Shown: positions 47,451 through 57,949 of the stretch, one piece after another | Layout: each line of letters opens with the position of its first letter | How positions within the stretch are numbered: position 1 is the stretch's first letter | Assembly (NCBI RefSeq): GCF_025137375.1 | Contig: NZ_CP073720.1 | Span: 5,232,501-5,296,500 of the forward strand | DNA from: Dactylosporangium fulvum | GTDB lineage: Bacteria > Actinomycetota > Actinomycetes > Mycobacteriales > Micromonosporaceae | Direction of reading: 5' to 3' | DNA length: 64,000 nt | Translations under genes and position numbers: made by a program | Notes under the pieces: model-generated | Database searches by the model: none | What the model was told of the DNA's origin: nothing | What the model saw: the letters and a program-made list of their open reading frames with translations, nothing else

Positions 47451-50174
47451 TCAGGCGGCGACGGCGGCCGGGTCGCGCAGCAGCGCGACGGCCTCCTCGG
47501 CCGGCAGCGGGCGGGCGAAGTAGTAGCCCTGGCCGAGGTCGCAGCCCATCCGTCGGAGGGCGAGGAACTGCGCGTACTGTTCGATCCCCTCGGCGACGGT
47601 GGCCATCCCGAGGCTCTGGCCGAGCTGCACGATGGTCCGGGCGAGGGCCGCGTCCGGGGTCGTCCCGCCGAGCCGCTCGACAAACGACCGGTCGATCTTC
47701 AGCGTGTCGACGGGGAACCGCCGCAGGTAGGCCAGCGAGGAGTAGCCGGTGCCGAAGTCGTCGATGGCCAGCCGCACGCCGATCTCCTTGAGCGACAGCA
47801 GGACCGCGAGGTTCTCCTCGGTGTCGGTCATCAGGACGCTCTCGGTCATCTCCAGGCAGAGCCGGTCGGCGGGCAGCCCCGTCTCGGCGAGCACCGACGC
47901 GACGACCTGCGGCAGGTCGGGCTGGTCGAACTGCCGGCCGGACACGTTGACCGCCATCGTCAGCGGCTTGTCGCCGCCCCACTCGACGGCCCGCCGGCAC
48001 GCCTCGGCGAGCACCCACTGCCCGAGCGGCCGGATCAGCCCGGTCGACTCGGCCAGGCCGATGAAGTCGGCCGGCGGGATCATCCCGCGGACCGGGTGCC
48101 GCCAGCGCACGAGCGCCTCGAACCCGACGATGTCGCCGGTGCGCAGCTCGACCGTCGGCTGGTAGTGCAGCTGGAGCTCGTCGCCGTTGTCGAGCGCACG
48201 GCGCAGGTCGGCGGCGAGCTGGAGCTTCTCGACGAGGCCGGAGTGCATCTGCGGGTCGTAGCGGGCGTACAGGCCGGACCCGGCGGACTTCGCCCGGTAC
48301 ATCGCCAGGTCGGCGTTGCGCATCAGCTGGTCGGCGTCCTGCGCGTCGGGGCCGGTCAGCGCGATGCCGATGCTGCCCTGGACGTGGATCTCCTGGTTGT
48401 CGATCAGGAACTGCTCGTCGAGTGCGTCGATGACGCGGGCGGCGATCTCGTCGGCGGCGCCGGCGTCGGCGACGGCGTCGACGAGGACCGCGAACTCGTC
48501 GCCGCCGAAGCGGGCCACGGTGTCGCCGGGGCGGACCGCGTCGCCGAGTCGGGACGCGACCTGCACCAGCAGCGCGTCGCCGGCCGCGTGCCCGAGGCTG
48601 TCGTTGACCTCTTTGAACCCGTCGAGGTCCAGGAACAGTACGGCCATCTCGCTGCCGCCGCGGCGGCGCAGCGCGGCCTCGACCCGGTCCTTGAACAGCG
48701 CCCGGTTGGCGAGTTTCGTCAGCCCGTCGTGGAACGCCTCGTGGACGAGCTGGTCCTCGAGCTCCCGGCGCTCGCTGATGTCGCGGGAGTTGAGCACGAT
48801 GCCGTGCACGTTCTCGTCGCCGAGCAGGTTGGTCATGGTGACCTCGACGATGCAGGCGTGCCCGTCGGCGTGACGGACCGGGAGCTCGATGACCCGGTTC
48901 GCGTACGGCGTGCCGCTGATCGCGTCGACGGCCGCACGCAGCCGGGCGCCGGCCTCGGCGTTCATGATCTCGGGCAGCCGCTTGCCGATGGCGTCCTTCG
49001 GGTCGTAGCCGAAGACCCGTTCGAGTGACTCGCTCTGGTAGCTGACGGTCCCGTCGCGGTCGATGACGGAGACCACGTCGGAGCTGTGCTGCACGAGCGC
49101 CTGGAAGCGCTGCTCGCTCGCGCGCAGCTGGGCGGTGCGCGCCTCGACGCGCGCCTCGAGGTCGCGGGTGAGGGAGCGGTTCTCCAGCAGCGTCAGCAGC
49201 TGCCGGCCGACGATGAGCAGGATGATCGCGGAGCGGGTCCACGACACGACCGTGTCGTGCATGCCGTGCCGGAGCACCTCGACCGTGCTGGTGACGAGCG
49301 ACCCGAGCACGGCGAGGTAGGGCAGCATGACACCGAGCGGGCGGGTCAGCGCCTGGGGGTCCTCGGCGGCGGCACCGGTGCCGGGCTTGCGGGCGGCGAG
49401 CAGGATCAGCGCGAAGCCGGCGAACCAGCCGAGGTCGAGCACGGCGCCGGAGCCGTAGCTGTCGGTCAGGGTGAGGTAGGCGTACCCCGAGTCGGAGACG
49501 GTGAACGCGGCGAGCCCGACGCCGATGAGCGGCAGCGACATCGGGCGGGGGCCGCCGCGGCGGACGCGGGCGAGCACGAACAGCACGATGGTGAGCACGA
49601 CGACGTCGCCGGCGGGGTACCACAGCGTGACGAGCAGCGCGAGGCTGCTGTCCGCGCCCTGCGCGACCAGCGGCCCGAGGATGATCACCCACGTGATGAG
49701 CAGCAGCGACGCGGCGATCATGAGACCGTCGAGGATGCTGCGGGCCTGCTGGGCGACGCTCTGCCGGCTCGTCGGCAGCAGCAGGAGGCCCGCCGCGGTC
49801 AGCGGCATCATCCAGAAGTACCCGGCGTCGGCCAGGGACGGGAACGGTACCGCGGTGCCGAGCACCGTCTCGTACCAGATGCAGAACATCTGCCCGACGC
49901 CCCAGGACAGGTTGCCGAGGCCGATGAGCGCCCACGCCCAGCGGACCCGGTGCCTGTCCGCGCCCCACGCCCGGACGAGGCAGCCCCACGCGGCGGCGAG
50001 GGCGCCGGCGAACAGCGCGACGTTGGACAGGTTCTGGGCCACGAGCGGGCCGCCGACCCCGGTGACGAACGCGGCGAACAGCGCGACGGTCGCCGCGGCC
50101 ACGGCCGCGCACAGGACCGCGTGGCCGCGGGTCGGCGCGGCGGTCCTGAGCAGCCTCCCCAGCCAGCTCAGCAT
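47451..50174 (-). CDS. Membrane-bound PAS-GGDEF-EAL cyclic-di-GMP protein
   Basis: A 907-residue protein. The first 330 residues hold about nine to ten membrane helices. A short coiled coil (LENRSLTRDLEARVEARTAQLRASEQRF) leads to a PAS domain (about 350-465), a GGDEF domain with an intact RFGGDEF active site (about 556-561) and an RPGD inhibitory site five residues before it, and an EAL domain (about 650-900) with FEALVRW, AVNVSGRQF, LEMTES, IDDFGTGYSSL, LKIDRSF and AEGIEQ all present. Both synthesis and breakdown of c-di-GMP are possible. In actinomycetes c-di-GMP controls development through BldD. ATG with GGGAGG upstream. Confidence 0.95.
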   Translation of the reverse strand: MLSWLGRLLRTAAPTRGHAVLCAAVAAATVALFAAFVTGVGGPLVAQNLSNVALFAGALAAAWGCLVRAWGADRHRVRWAWALIGLGNLSWGVGQMFCIWYETVLGTAVPFPSLADAGYFWMMPLTAAGLLLLPTSRQSVAQQARSILDGLMIAASLLLITWVIILGPLVAQGADSSLALLVTLWYPAGDVVVLTIVLFVLARVRRGGPRPMSLPLIGVGLAAFTVSDSGYAYLTLTDSYGSGAVLDLGWFAGFALILLAARKPGTGAAAEDPQALTRPLGVMLPYLAVLGSLVTSTVEVLRHGMHDTVVSWTRSAIILLIVGRQLLTLLENRSLTRDLEARVEARTAQLRASEQRFQALVQHSSDVVSVIDRDGTVSYQSESLERVFGYDPKDAIGKRLPEIMNAEAGARLRAAVDAISGTPYANRVIELPVRHADGHACIVEVTMTNLLGDENVHGIVLNSRDISERRELEDQLVHEAFHDGLTKLANRALFKDRVEAALRRRGGSEMAVLFLDLDGFKEVNDSLGHAAGDALLVQVASRLGDAVRPGDTVARFGGDEFAVLVDAVADAGAADEIAARVIDALDEQFLIDNQEIHVQGSIGIALTGPDAQDADQLMRNADLAMYRAKSAGSGLYARYDPQMHSGLVEKLQLAADLRRALDNGDELQLHYQPTVELRTGDIVGFEALVRWRHPVRGMIPPADFIGLAESTGLIRPLGQWVLAEACRRAVEWGGDKPLTMAVNVSGRQFDQPDLPQVVASVLAETGLPADRLCLEMTESVLMTDTEENLAVLLSLKEIGVRLAIDDFGTGYSSLAYLRRFPVDTLKIDRSFVERLGGTTPDAALARTIVQLGQSLGMATVAEGIEQYAQFLALRRMGCDLGQGYYFARPLPAEEAVALLRDPAAVAA

Positions 50175-50339
50175 CGTGCCTCCCGGTTCCGCGGCGGTTG
50201 CGTGACGCTCAGATCGGAACCGGGGGAGACGATGTGAGCCGGGCCGGTGCGCGGCAACCGGGCCGCACCCGGGTTGCGCTGTTCCCGGGTCGCCCGGGCG
50301 CGGTCAGGCGGGATCGAACAGCGGAGGGCGCCGGACCGG

Positions 50340-51536
50340 TCAGGGCGGATCGAGCGGGTCGGCGAAGAGCGGCTCGAAGGCCAGCTCCGCGGCGCCGAGC
50401 AGGGCCGCGTCGTCGCCGAGCTGCGGGGTGCGGAGGCGGACGTGCTCGCGGCAGGCGGGCAGCCCGTTGCGGTTGAGGCGGCTGCGCACCTGCGCGGCGG
50501 AGGCGAGGTACACCTCCCGCAGCGTGCCGCCGAAGATGACCATCTCCGGGTTGAAGATGTTCACCAGGTTGGCCACGCCGAAGCCGAGCCAGTCGCCGAC
50601 CTGGCGGACCGCGGCCTGGGCGGTGGCGTCGCCGCGGGAGGCGGCGTCGACGACGGCCAGGATGCCCTCCCGCCCGGCGGAGGGGTTGCGCCCGGCGGCG
50701 GCGAGCAGGGCGTGCTCGCCGATCTCGGTCTCCCAGCAGCCGTGGGAGCCGCAGCTGCACGGCTTGCCGACCGGGTTGACGACCATGTGGCCGACCTCGC
50801 CGCCGTAGCCGCCGTGGCCGGTGACCGGGCGCCCCGCGGCGATGATGCCGCCGCCGACGCCGGCGTCGCCGTAGAGGTAGACGACGTTGTCGCAGCCGAC
50901 GGCGGCGCCGCGGGTGTGCTCGGCGAGCGCGGCCAGGTCGGCGTTGTTGCGCACGGCGACGGGCCGGCCGTCGCCGATCACCTCGCCGATGGCCTCGCCG
51001 AGCGGCTGGTCGACCCAGCCGAGCTGCGGGCCGAGCCGGACGAACCCGTCCTCCCGCCGCACCATGGCCGAGACCGCCGCGCCGCTGCCGATCAGCCGGG
51101 CACCGGGGGCGTTGGTGTCGACGCCGGCCTGCACCTTGCGCACGAACTCGGCGATCGGCGCGACGACCGCGGTGGCGTCCTGCTCGCCGCGGCCACGGGC
51201 GGCCTCGTACCGGTCGAGCAGGACGCCGCCGAGCCCGACCCGGGCGGCGACGATCCGGTCGACCTCGACCGCGAACGCGTAGACGTAGACCTTCTCGGAC
51301 TCGGGCCGGACGACCAGCGAGGGCCGCCCGGCCCGGCCGCGTTGCTCCTGCGGCACCTCTTCGCTCACCAGTCCGGCGGCGGCGAGGTCGGCGGTCAGCG
51401 CGCCGATCGTGCTGCGGTTGAGCCCCAGGCTCGTGGTGAGGTCGGCACGGGACATCGCGCCGTGAAGGTGCACGGAGCGCAGGAGCGCACCGAGGTTGCT
51501 CCGGCGGATCTCCTCCTGGCTGGGGCCAACGCGCAT
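50340..51536 (-). CDS. ROK-family transcriptional regulator (XylR-like)
   Basis: A 398-residue ROK regulator. The N-terminal winged HTH (about residues 8-65) contains GAMSRADLTTSLGLNRSTIGALTADLAAAGLV. The sugar-kinase-like domain shows NNADLAALAE, VVYLYGDAGVGGGIIAAG, GHGGYGGEVGHMVV and the zinc motif CSCGSHGCWE. The last gene of the xylose-type ABC operon (47 bp after the permease stop), it probably represses the operon and is released by the sugar. ATG start. Confidence 0.92.
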   Translation of the reverse strand: MRVGPSQEEIRRSNLGALLRSVHLHGAMSRADLTTSLGLNRSTIGALTADLAAAGLVSEEVPQEQRGRAGRPSLVVRPESEKVYVYAFAVEVDRIVAARVGLGGVLLDRYEAARGRGEQDATAVVAPIAEFVRKVQAGVDTNAPGARLIGSGAAVSAMVRREDGFVRLGPQLGWVDQPLGEAIGEVIGDGRPVAVRNNADLAALAEHTRGAAVGCDNVVYLYGDAGVGGGIIAAGRPVTGHGGYGGEVGHMVVNPVGKPCSCGSHGCWETEIGEHALLAAAGRNPSAGREGILAVVDAASRGDATAQAAVRQVGDWLGFGVANLVNIFNPEMVIFGGTLREVYLASAAQVRSRLNRNGLPACREHVRLRTPQLGDDAALLGAAELAFEPLFADPLDPP

Positions 51537-51583
51537 GCTCGGCTTTCTGTCGAGGGGCTGTATGAGACTAGCCTTCGGGGGCG

Positions 51584-52839
<1,256 letters not shown>

Positions 52840-52843
<4 letters not shown>

Positions 52844-53613
52844 ACCGTCGCTCCGTTCTGGCGGAGGCCGAGGTCGCCACTGCGCCCGGCGGTGATGAGT
52901 TCGACGACCTGCGAGTGGGTCACGTCGGTGGCCTTGACCTGGGCGGCCATCTGCCCGAGGAACAGGGCGGCGATCCGGTCGGCGACCGCGAACACGTCGT
53001 TCATGTTGTGGGAGATGAGCACGACCGCGAGGCCGTTGTCGGCGAGGCGGCGGACCAGTTCGAGCACCTGCGCGGTCTGCGCGACACCCAGGGCGGCGGT
53101 CGGCTCGTCGAGGACCACGACCCGGTTGTTCCACAGCACGGCCTTGGCGATCGCGACGGTCTGCCGCTGGCCGCCGGAGAGGCTGGAGACGTGCTGGCGC
53201 ACCGACTTCACGGTGCGCACCGAGAGGCCGGCGAGGGTCTCGGCCGCCTTCTGCTCCATCGTGATGTCGTCGAGGACGAGCCCGCGCTTGATCTCGCGGC
53301 CGAGGAACATGTTCTGGACGATGTCCAGGTTGTCGCAGAGGGCGAGGTCCTGGTAGACGATCTCCACGCCGAGCGCGGCGGCGTCCCGCGGGCCGTGCAC
53401 ATGGACCGGCCTGCCGTCGAAGAGGTAGTCGCCGGAGTCGATGGAGTAGATCCCGCCGAGACACTTGACCAGGGTGGACTTGCCCGCCCCGTTGTCGCCG
53501 ACGAGCGCGGTGACCTGGCCGGCGTAGGCCGAGAAATCCACGTCACGCAGGACCTGGACCGGTCCGAAGCTCTTGTTGAGCCCCCGAACCTCCAGCAAGG
53601 GTGTGTCGGTCAC
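52840..53613 (-). CDS. xylG: Sugar ABC transporter ATP-binding protein (single domain)
   Basis: A 257-residue ATPase that powers uptake. Walker A is GDNGAGKSTLVK, the Q-loop is in VEIVYQDLALCDNLDIVQNMFLG, the signature is SSLSGGQRQTVAIAKAV, Walker B is VVVLDEPTAALGV, and the switch is ISHNMND. E. coli XylG has two ATPase domains (about 513 residues); this is a single-domain form, common in actinobacteria. GTG start. It lies 154 bp downstream of the binding-protein gene, across a strong hairpin. Confidence 0.92.
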
Positions 53614-53714
53614 GATGCTCCTTCTCCATGTCCGACGTCGTCATGTCGGCCCTGTCCGGGTCCGACTTCGTCCAGCCCGCGGTGTGGGGTCCGGCGGGCG
53701 TGCTCACGGCCGAG

Positions 53715-53752
53715 GCCCGGCGCCCACAGAGTCGAGGCTGTGGGCGCCGGGC
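53715..53752 (-). terminator. Hairpin between binding-protein and ATPase genes
   Basis: Perfect 15-bp arms (GCCCGGCGCCCACAG and complement) with an 8-nt loop, 15 bp after the xylF stop. In such operons a partial terminator here keeps the binding protein more abundant than the membrane components. Confidence 0.7.
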
Positions 53753-53767
53753 CGGCGGAGCCGGTGC

Positions 53768-54865
53768 CTACTTGATGCCCGCCGCGGCGCACTTCGCGGC
53801 GAAGTCACCGGTGCAGAGCTCGGCGACCGTGACGTAGCCGTCGTCGACGACGTCCTTGACGTTGTCCTTGAAGATGGCCTTCGGGGTCAGCAGGACCGCG
53901 TCGACGTCACGCTTGCCCTCCGGGTCGGTCACCTTCTGCGAGGTGGCGCCCTTCTCGCCCTTGGCCAGGCCGATCGCGAGCTTCGCGGCGGCGTCGGCCT
54001 CCTGCTTGACGGCCTTGTAGACGGTCATGCACTGGTCACCGTTGAGGATGTTCTGCAGGCCCTGCACGGTCGCGTCCTGGCCGGTCACCGGGACCTTGCC
54101 GTTGCGGCCCTGCTTCTTGAGCACGTTGATCGCGGCGTTGCCGAGACCGTCGTTGGCCGCCAGGACACCCGCGATGTTCGGGGTCGAGGTCAGCATCTGC
54201 TCGAAGATGGTGCCGGCCTGGGTGTTGTCCCACTCCGGAACCCACTGGTCCGGGCCCTTGACGTACTCGCTGGCGTCGTACTTCGCCTTGAGCACACCGT
54301 CGTAGCCCTGCTTGAACAGGGTCGCGTTGTTGTCGGTCTGCGAGCCGTTGAGCTCGGCGATGATCGGCTTGCTGGCCTTGGCGTCGGTGAGGCACTTGAC
54401 GAGACCCTCGCCCTGCAGCTTGCCGACCGCGACGTTGTCGAACGAGACGTAGTACGACGCCGAGCCGCCCAGGGTCAGGCGGTCGTAGTCGATGGTCGCG
54501 ACGCCCGCGGCCTTGGCCTTGTCGAGGACGGCCTTGCCGGTACCCGAGTCGAGGTTGACGATCATCAGGACGTTGACGCCACCGGTGATCATCTGCTCGG
54601 CGATCGTCTGGAACGCGCTCTTGTCGTTCTGCGCGTTCTGGATGTCGTAGTCGACGTTGGCGGCCTTGAAGGCGGCCTCGAGGTACTTGCGGTCCGCGGT
54701 CTCCCAGCGGGCCGAGGACTTGCTGTCCGGCAGGATGACACCGATCTTCGGCTTCTTCCCGGCGTCGCCGCTGCCGGGGTCCGACGACGAGTCATCGCCG
54801 CAGGCGGTGAGTCCGCCGGTGGCGATGACACCTACCGCGAGCAGGGAGAGGATCCCTTTGCGCAT
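53768..54865 (-). CDS. xylF: Sugar-binding lipoprotein of the ABC transporter, xylose type
   Basis: A 365-residue lipoprotein. The signal sequence RKGILSLLAVGVIATGGLTAC ends in a lipobox with the acylated Cys in LTAC. The mature part is XylF-like: KIGVILPDSKSSARWETADRKYLEAAF, YDIQNAQNDKSAFQTIAEQMI, VNVLMIVNLDSGTG, IDYDRLTLGGSASYYVSFDN and ELNGSQTDNNATLFKQGYD. It captures the sugar outside the membrane. The ATG at 54865 sits 9 nt after AAAGGA; a GTG two codons upstream is less likely. First gene of the operon. Confidence 0.93.
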   Translation of the reverse strand: MRKGILSLLAVGVIATGGLTACGDDSSSDPGSGDAGKKPKIGVILPDSKSSARWETADRKYLEAAFKAANVDYDIQNAQNDKSAFQTIAEQMITGGVNVLMIVNLDSGTGKAVLDKAKAAGVATIDYDRLTLGGSASYYVSFDNVAVGKLQGEGLVKCLTDAKASKPIIAELNGSQTDNNATLFKQGYDGVLKAKYDASEYVKGPDQWVPEWDNTQAGTIFEQMLTSTPNIAGVLAANDGLGNAAINVLKKQGRNGKVPVTGQDATVQGLQNILNGDQCMTVYKAVKQEADAAAKLAIGLAKGEKGATSQKVTDPEGKRDVDAVLLTPKAIFKDNVKDVVDDGYVTVAELCTGDFAAKCAAAGIK

Positions 54866-55204
54866 TTGCACGGGTCCTTTCGGATATGCGCCCTTGCGGG
54901 TCGCGAGGAGGTTCAGGGCGGAGTTTCACCGTCGGGGTGTGTCCGGGACGACGGTGATTGTTGTGCCCGGCAACGTATTCCTCCGTGGCCCATGGGCACA
55001 AGGGCGCCGAGGTCCAGACTTTGTTGTTGCCGGTAACAATTGCGCAACGCGCCGGCAAACCGCTTCTGCTCCAGCGGCGGTGGCGGGGTTTGGCCGAAGT
55101 GTGCGCCCTTTCCATCCGCGCCGTCGCCGGTGACCAAGCAGTGGGACGGCAACCGGCGACGCGGGGCAGGGCGTCCGACTCATGGACGACGAGTGGAGGT
55201 GCCG
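54866..55204. other. Divergent promoter region between xylF and the EEP gene
   Basis: No gene. It holds the promoters of the sugar-transport operon (leftward) and of the endonuclease/phosphatase-like gene (rightward), together with the GTKSCCGGYAAC palindromes listed separately. The ribosome binding site GGAGG of the EEP gene is at its right end. Confidence 0.5.
54963..55037. promoter_or_regulatory. Pair of candidate operators before the xylose-type operon
   Basis: GTGCCCGGCAAC (54963-54974) and GTTGCCGGTAAC (55026-55037) share a GTKSCCGGYAAC palindrome, 63 bp apart, upstream of xylF. The ROK regulator encoded in the operon is the natural candidate to bind them; this is inferred from position and symmetry. 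Confidence 0.4.
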
Positions 55205-56161
55205 ATGACGGAGACGGCCGGACGCAGCCGGTGGAGCGGGTGGAGCCGGCGACGGGGGCGGTGGCTCGCCGTGATCGCCACGCTCGTCGCGTTCGTGTTG
55301 CTGTTCCACCGGCTGGTACCGAACGCCGTCGTGCGGCTGGGCAGCCTCCTGGAGGCGTTCCTGCCGTGGCTCGGGCTGGCCGTCCCGGCACTGCTCGCCG
55401 CGGCCCTGCTCCGGCGGTCACTCCCCGGCCTGGTCGCGCTGGTCCTACCGGTGGCCGCGTGGACCGTCCAGTTCGGCGGGCTGCTGCTGCCCGCCGCCGG
55501 CGGGCCGGCCGACCTCGTCGCCGTGCAGCACAACGCGAGCGACGAGAACACCGACCCGGCCGGCACGGCACGGGACCTCATGGCCGCCGGGCCGGACCTC
55601 ATCGCCCTCGAGGAGGTGACGCCCGAGGCGCTGCCCGCCTACGTCTCGGCGCTCGGCGCGCGGTACCCGCACCACACGGTGCACGGCACCGTCGGGCTGT
55701 GGTCCCGGCATCCGCTCACCGGCGCGCGAGCGGTGGACATCAAGCCGCGCGGGATCCCCGACGGCTGGAGCCGCGGGCTGCGGGCCACCGCGCACACCCC
55801 GCTGGGCGACGTCGCCGTCTACGTGGCGCACCTGCCGTCGGTCCGGATCAGGGCGACCGGCTTCGACACGGCCTGGCGGGACGAGAGCGCCCGGCTGCTC
55901 GGCGCCGCCGTCGCCGCCGAGCCACTGGACCGGCTGATCCTGCTCGGCGACCTCAACAGCACGGTCGACGACCGCGGGCTCGGCCCGGTCAGCTCGCAGC
56001 TCACGTGGGCACCGGCCGGGTTCGCGCTCAGCTGGCCCGCAGCGCTGCCGCTCGCCCGGATCGACCAGGTCATGGTCCGGTCGGCGACCGTCACCGAGAT
56101 CCGGTCACTGCCGGCGACGGGCAGCGACCACCTGCCGGTCGCGGCACGCGTCCGGTTCTGA
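55205..56161 (+). CDS. Membrane-anchored endonuclease/exonuclease/phosphatase-family protein
   Basis: A 318-residue protein. Three hydrophobic segments occupy residues 20-100, then an EEP (DNase I-like) domain is placed outside: VAVQHNASDEN (Asn), LIALEEVTPEA (metal Glu), VYVAHLPSVR, LLGDLNSTVDD (Asp-x-Asn) and ATGSDHLPVAARV (Asp-His). These are the catalytic residues of the family. Substrate could be nucleic acid, a phospholipid head group or an inositol phosphate. ATG with GGAGG upstream. Confidence 0.88.
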   Translation: MTETAGRSRWSGWSRRRGRWLAVIATLVAFVLLFHRLVPNAVVRLGSLLEAFLPWLGLAVPALLAAALLRRSLPGLVALVLPVAAWTVQFGGLLLPAAGGPADLVAVQHNASDENTDPAGTARDLMAAGPDLIALEEVTPEALPAYVSALGARYPHHTVHGTVGLWSRHPLTGARAVDIKPRGIPDGWSRGLRATAHTPLGDVAVYVAHLPSVRIRATGFDTAWRDESARLLGAAVAAEPLDRLILLGDLNSTVDDRGLGPVSSQLTWAPAGFALSWPAALPLARIDQVMVRSATVTEIRSLPATGSDHLPVAARVRF

Positions 56162-56186
56162 CGGCGGGCTCAGGGCCGGCGGCCGC

Positions 56187-57095
56187 TCAGTAGCGGCCCA
56201 GCGCGGCGGTCGGGGAGAGGACGATCCTCGGGTTGGCGGCCGGGTCCAGCCAGCGCAGCACCGACACCAGGTGGTCGCGGGCCAGGCTGACGCAGCCCAG
56301 GGTCGCGTTGCCGTTGCTCTGGTGCAGGAAGATGCCGCTGCCGCGGTGCGGGGTCGCCGGCATGTTGTAGCGGATCACGGCCAGGTGCGTGTACTGCGGG
56401 CTGATCTGCCACAGCGCCTCGCTCGGGCCGCCCGGGTCCGGGCCGTGGTGGAAGGTGTTGTAGCCCGGCGAGTCGCTGTTCTCGTTCCACCAGTCGTCCG
56501 GGCCCACCCGGTGGTAGGCGAACTTCGTGCCCGGGTTCGCCGCGATGCCGTACATCGTGGCGTCGAACGAGTACATGCCCGTAGGGGTGGTGCGGTCGCC
56601 CTCACGCTTGTCGTCGCTGAGGCCGTTGCCGCCGATCCGGGCCGGCATCGCCGGGAACGCGGGCCGCCACGCCCCGCCCGCCTTCGCATACGCCTGCAGG
56701 GTCGCCGTCGTCGACGACCTGCCGGGCGTCTGCACGATCACGACCTGGGTCGTGTTCGCCGGCAGGGTCCGCAGTCTCGACGCGTCGTTCTGCGCGACGG
56801 TACCGGCTGTGCCCGCCGACCGCGCCGCCGCCGCACTCGGCGGGCGGGGTGCGGCGGACGTGGCGGACGTGGCGGACGTGGTGGACGGCGACGGGGAGAC
56901 CGCCGGCGACGGGGAGACCGCGGCCGGCACCTCGACCGGTGCGACCGGGGACTCCGGCGCCGACGGCGGCGCCGTCACCGGGACGGGCTCGGGCTTCGTC
57001 GAACAGGCGCCGAGGCCGGCCGCGAGGAGCAGCGTGAGTGTCAGGACACCGAACGTCACCAGCGTCGGGCGTCGTCCATCCTGGTCAACCGGCAC
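56187..57095 (-). CDS. L,D-transpeptidase (YkuD)-like lipoprotein
   Basis: A protein of about 302 residues. The signal ends in a lipobox (GLGACS), followed by a Pro/Ser/Thr-rich spacer of about 80 residues. The C-terminal domain resembles the YkuD-like secreted group: DDKREGDRTTPTGMYSF, YHRVGPDDWWNENSDSPGYN and the active-site region GSGIFLHQSNGNATLGCVSL, with the Cys in GCVSL. The classical SHGC of peptidoglycan transpeptidases is replaced by TLGC, so crosslinking activity is not certain. GTG at 57095 fits a leaderless or very short 5' end. It is divergent from the M15 gene with only 18 bp between. Confidence 0.85.
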   Translation of the reverse strand: MPVDQDGRRPTLVTFGVLTLTLLLAAGLGACSTKPEPVPVTAPPSAPESPVAPVEVPAAVSPSPAVSPSPSTTSATSATSAAPRPPSAAAARSAGTAGTVAQNDASRLRTLPANTTQVVIVQTPGRSSTTATLQAYAKAGGAWRPAFPAMPARIGGNGLSDDKREGDRTTPTGMYSFDATMYGIAANPGTKFAYHRVGPDDWWNENSDSPGYNTFHHGPDPGGPSEALWQISPQYTHLAVIRYNMPATPHRGSGIFLHQSNGNATLGCVSLARDHLVSVLRWLDPAANPRIVLSPTAALGRY

Positions 57096-57113
57096 GCCCC
57101 ATAGTATCGGCGG
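57096..57113. promoter_or_regulatory. 18-bp divergent start region
   Basis: Only 18 bp separate the L,D-transpeptidase-like and M15 start codons. On the minus strand TACTAT sits just upstream of the GTG and could act as a -10 for a leaderless transcript. Promoters must overlap the opposing coding sequence. Confidence 0.35.
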
Positions 57114-57866
57114 ATGACCGTACGTGATCGGATGCTCGCCGCCACCGCGCTCGTGTCGGTGCTCCTCGCCGGCCCCGGGCTGGCCGGCTGCGGCGGGACC
57201 GGGCCTGCGCCGGCCACGGCGGCGGCAAGCGGCGCCGCATCGCCGGGCGTCCCGTCGCCGGTGGCGGGCACAGCCGGTACGACTCCCGCCGAAACGCCGC
57301 CGGCGGACTCCGCCGAACCGTTGCCGCCCGACCTGCGCCAGGCGATGACCGGGGTCTCGTGGCGGCCGGGCTGCCCCGTCGGCCTCGACGACCTGCGGCT
57401 GCTGCGGCTGACCTACGTCGACTTCGCCGGCACCGAGCAGCGCGGGCAACTGGTCGTGCACAAGGACCTCGCGGAGGCCACGCTGCGGGCGTTCGCGAAG
57501 CTGCGGGCGGCACGGTTCCCGATCCGCGGCATGCGGCTCATCGAGGCCTACGACGGCAGCGACGACGCGTCGATGGCCGCGGACAACACCTCGGCGTTCA
57601 ACTGCCGCAACGTGCCGAACACGAAGCACTGGTCGAACCACGCCTACGGGCGGGCGATCGACATCAACCCGGTCGAGAACCCCTACCTGCCGAAGGGCCA
57701 GATCATGCCACCCGCCGGCAAGGACTACCTCGACCGGCGCACCGTCAGACCGGGCATGATCGTCGCCGGCGACCCGGTCGTCACGGCGTTTCGCGCCGAG
57801 GGCTTCACCTGGGGCGGCGCCTGGCGGTCCGGAGTGGACTATCAGCATTTCGAAAAGCCCCGCTGA
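57114..57866 (+). CDS. M15-family metallopeptidase lipoprotein (VanY-like D,D-carboxypeptidase)
   Basis: A 250-residue exported protein. Signal peptide with lipobox LAGC near residue 26, then a Pro/Ala/Thr-rich spacer to about residue 70. The peptidase domain shows RGMRLIEAYDGSDDASMAADNTSAFNC, the zinc-binding HWSNHAYGRAIDINP (His and Asp) and a final DYQHFEK (His). M15 enzymes trim peptidoglycan stems. The start at 57114 is directly opposite the L,D-transpeptidase-like gene; an internal ATG at 57132 would also leave an intact signal peptide. Confidence 0.87.
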   Translation: MTVRDRMLAATALVSVLLAGPGLAGCGGTGPAPATAAASGAASPGVPSPVAGTAGTTPAETPPADSAEPLPPDLRQAMTGVSWRPGCPVGLDDLRLLRLTYVDFAGTEQRGQLVVHKDLAEATLRAFAKLRAARFPIRGMRLIEAYDGSDDASMAADNTSAFNCRNVPNTKHWSNHAYGRAIDINPVENPYLPKGQIMPPAGKDYLDRRTVRPGMIVAGDPVVTAFRAEGFTWGGAWRSGVDYQHFEKPR

Positions 57867-57949
57867 CCGGACGGGTGAGCCGAGCGGTGTGGAATGGTCG
57901 CGCCGTTCGGGGGAACAGTTTGCCGGAGGGCATCGACATACTAGGCGGC

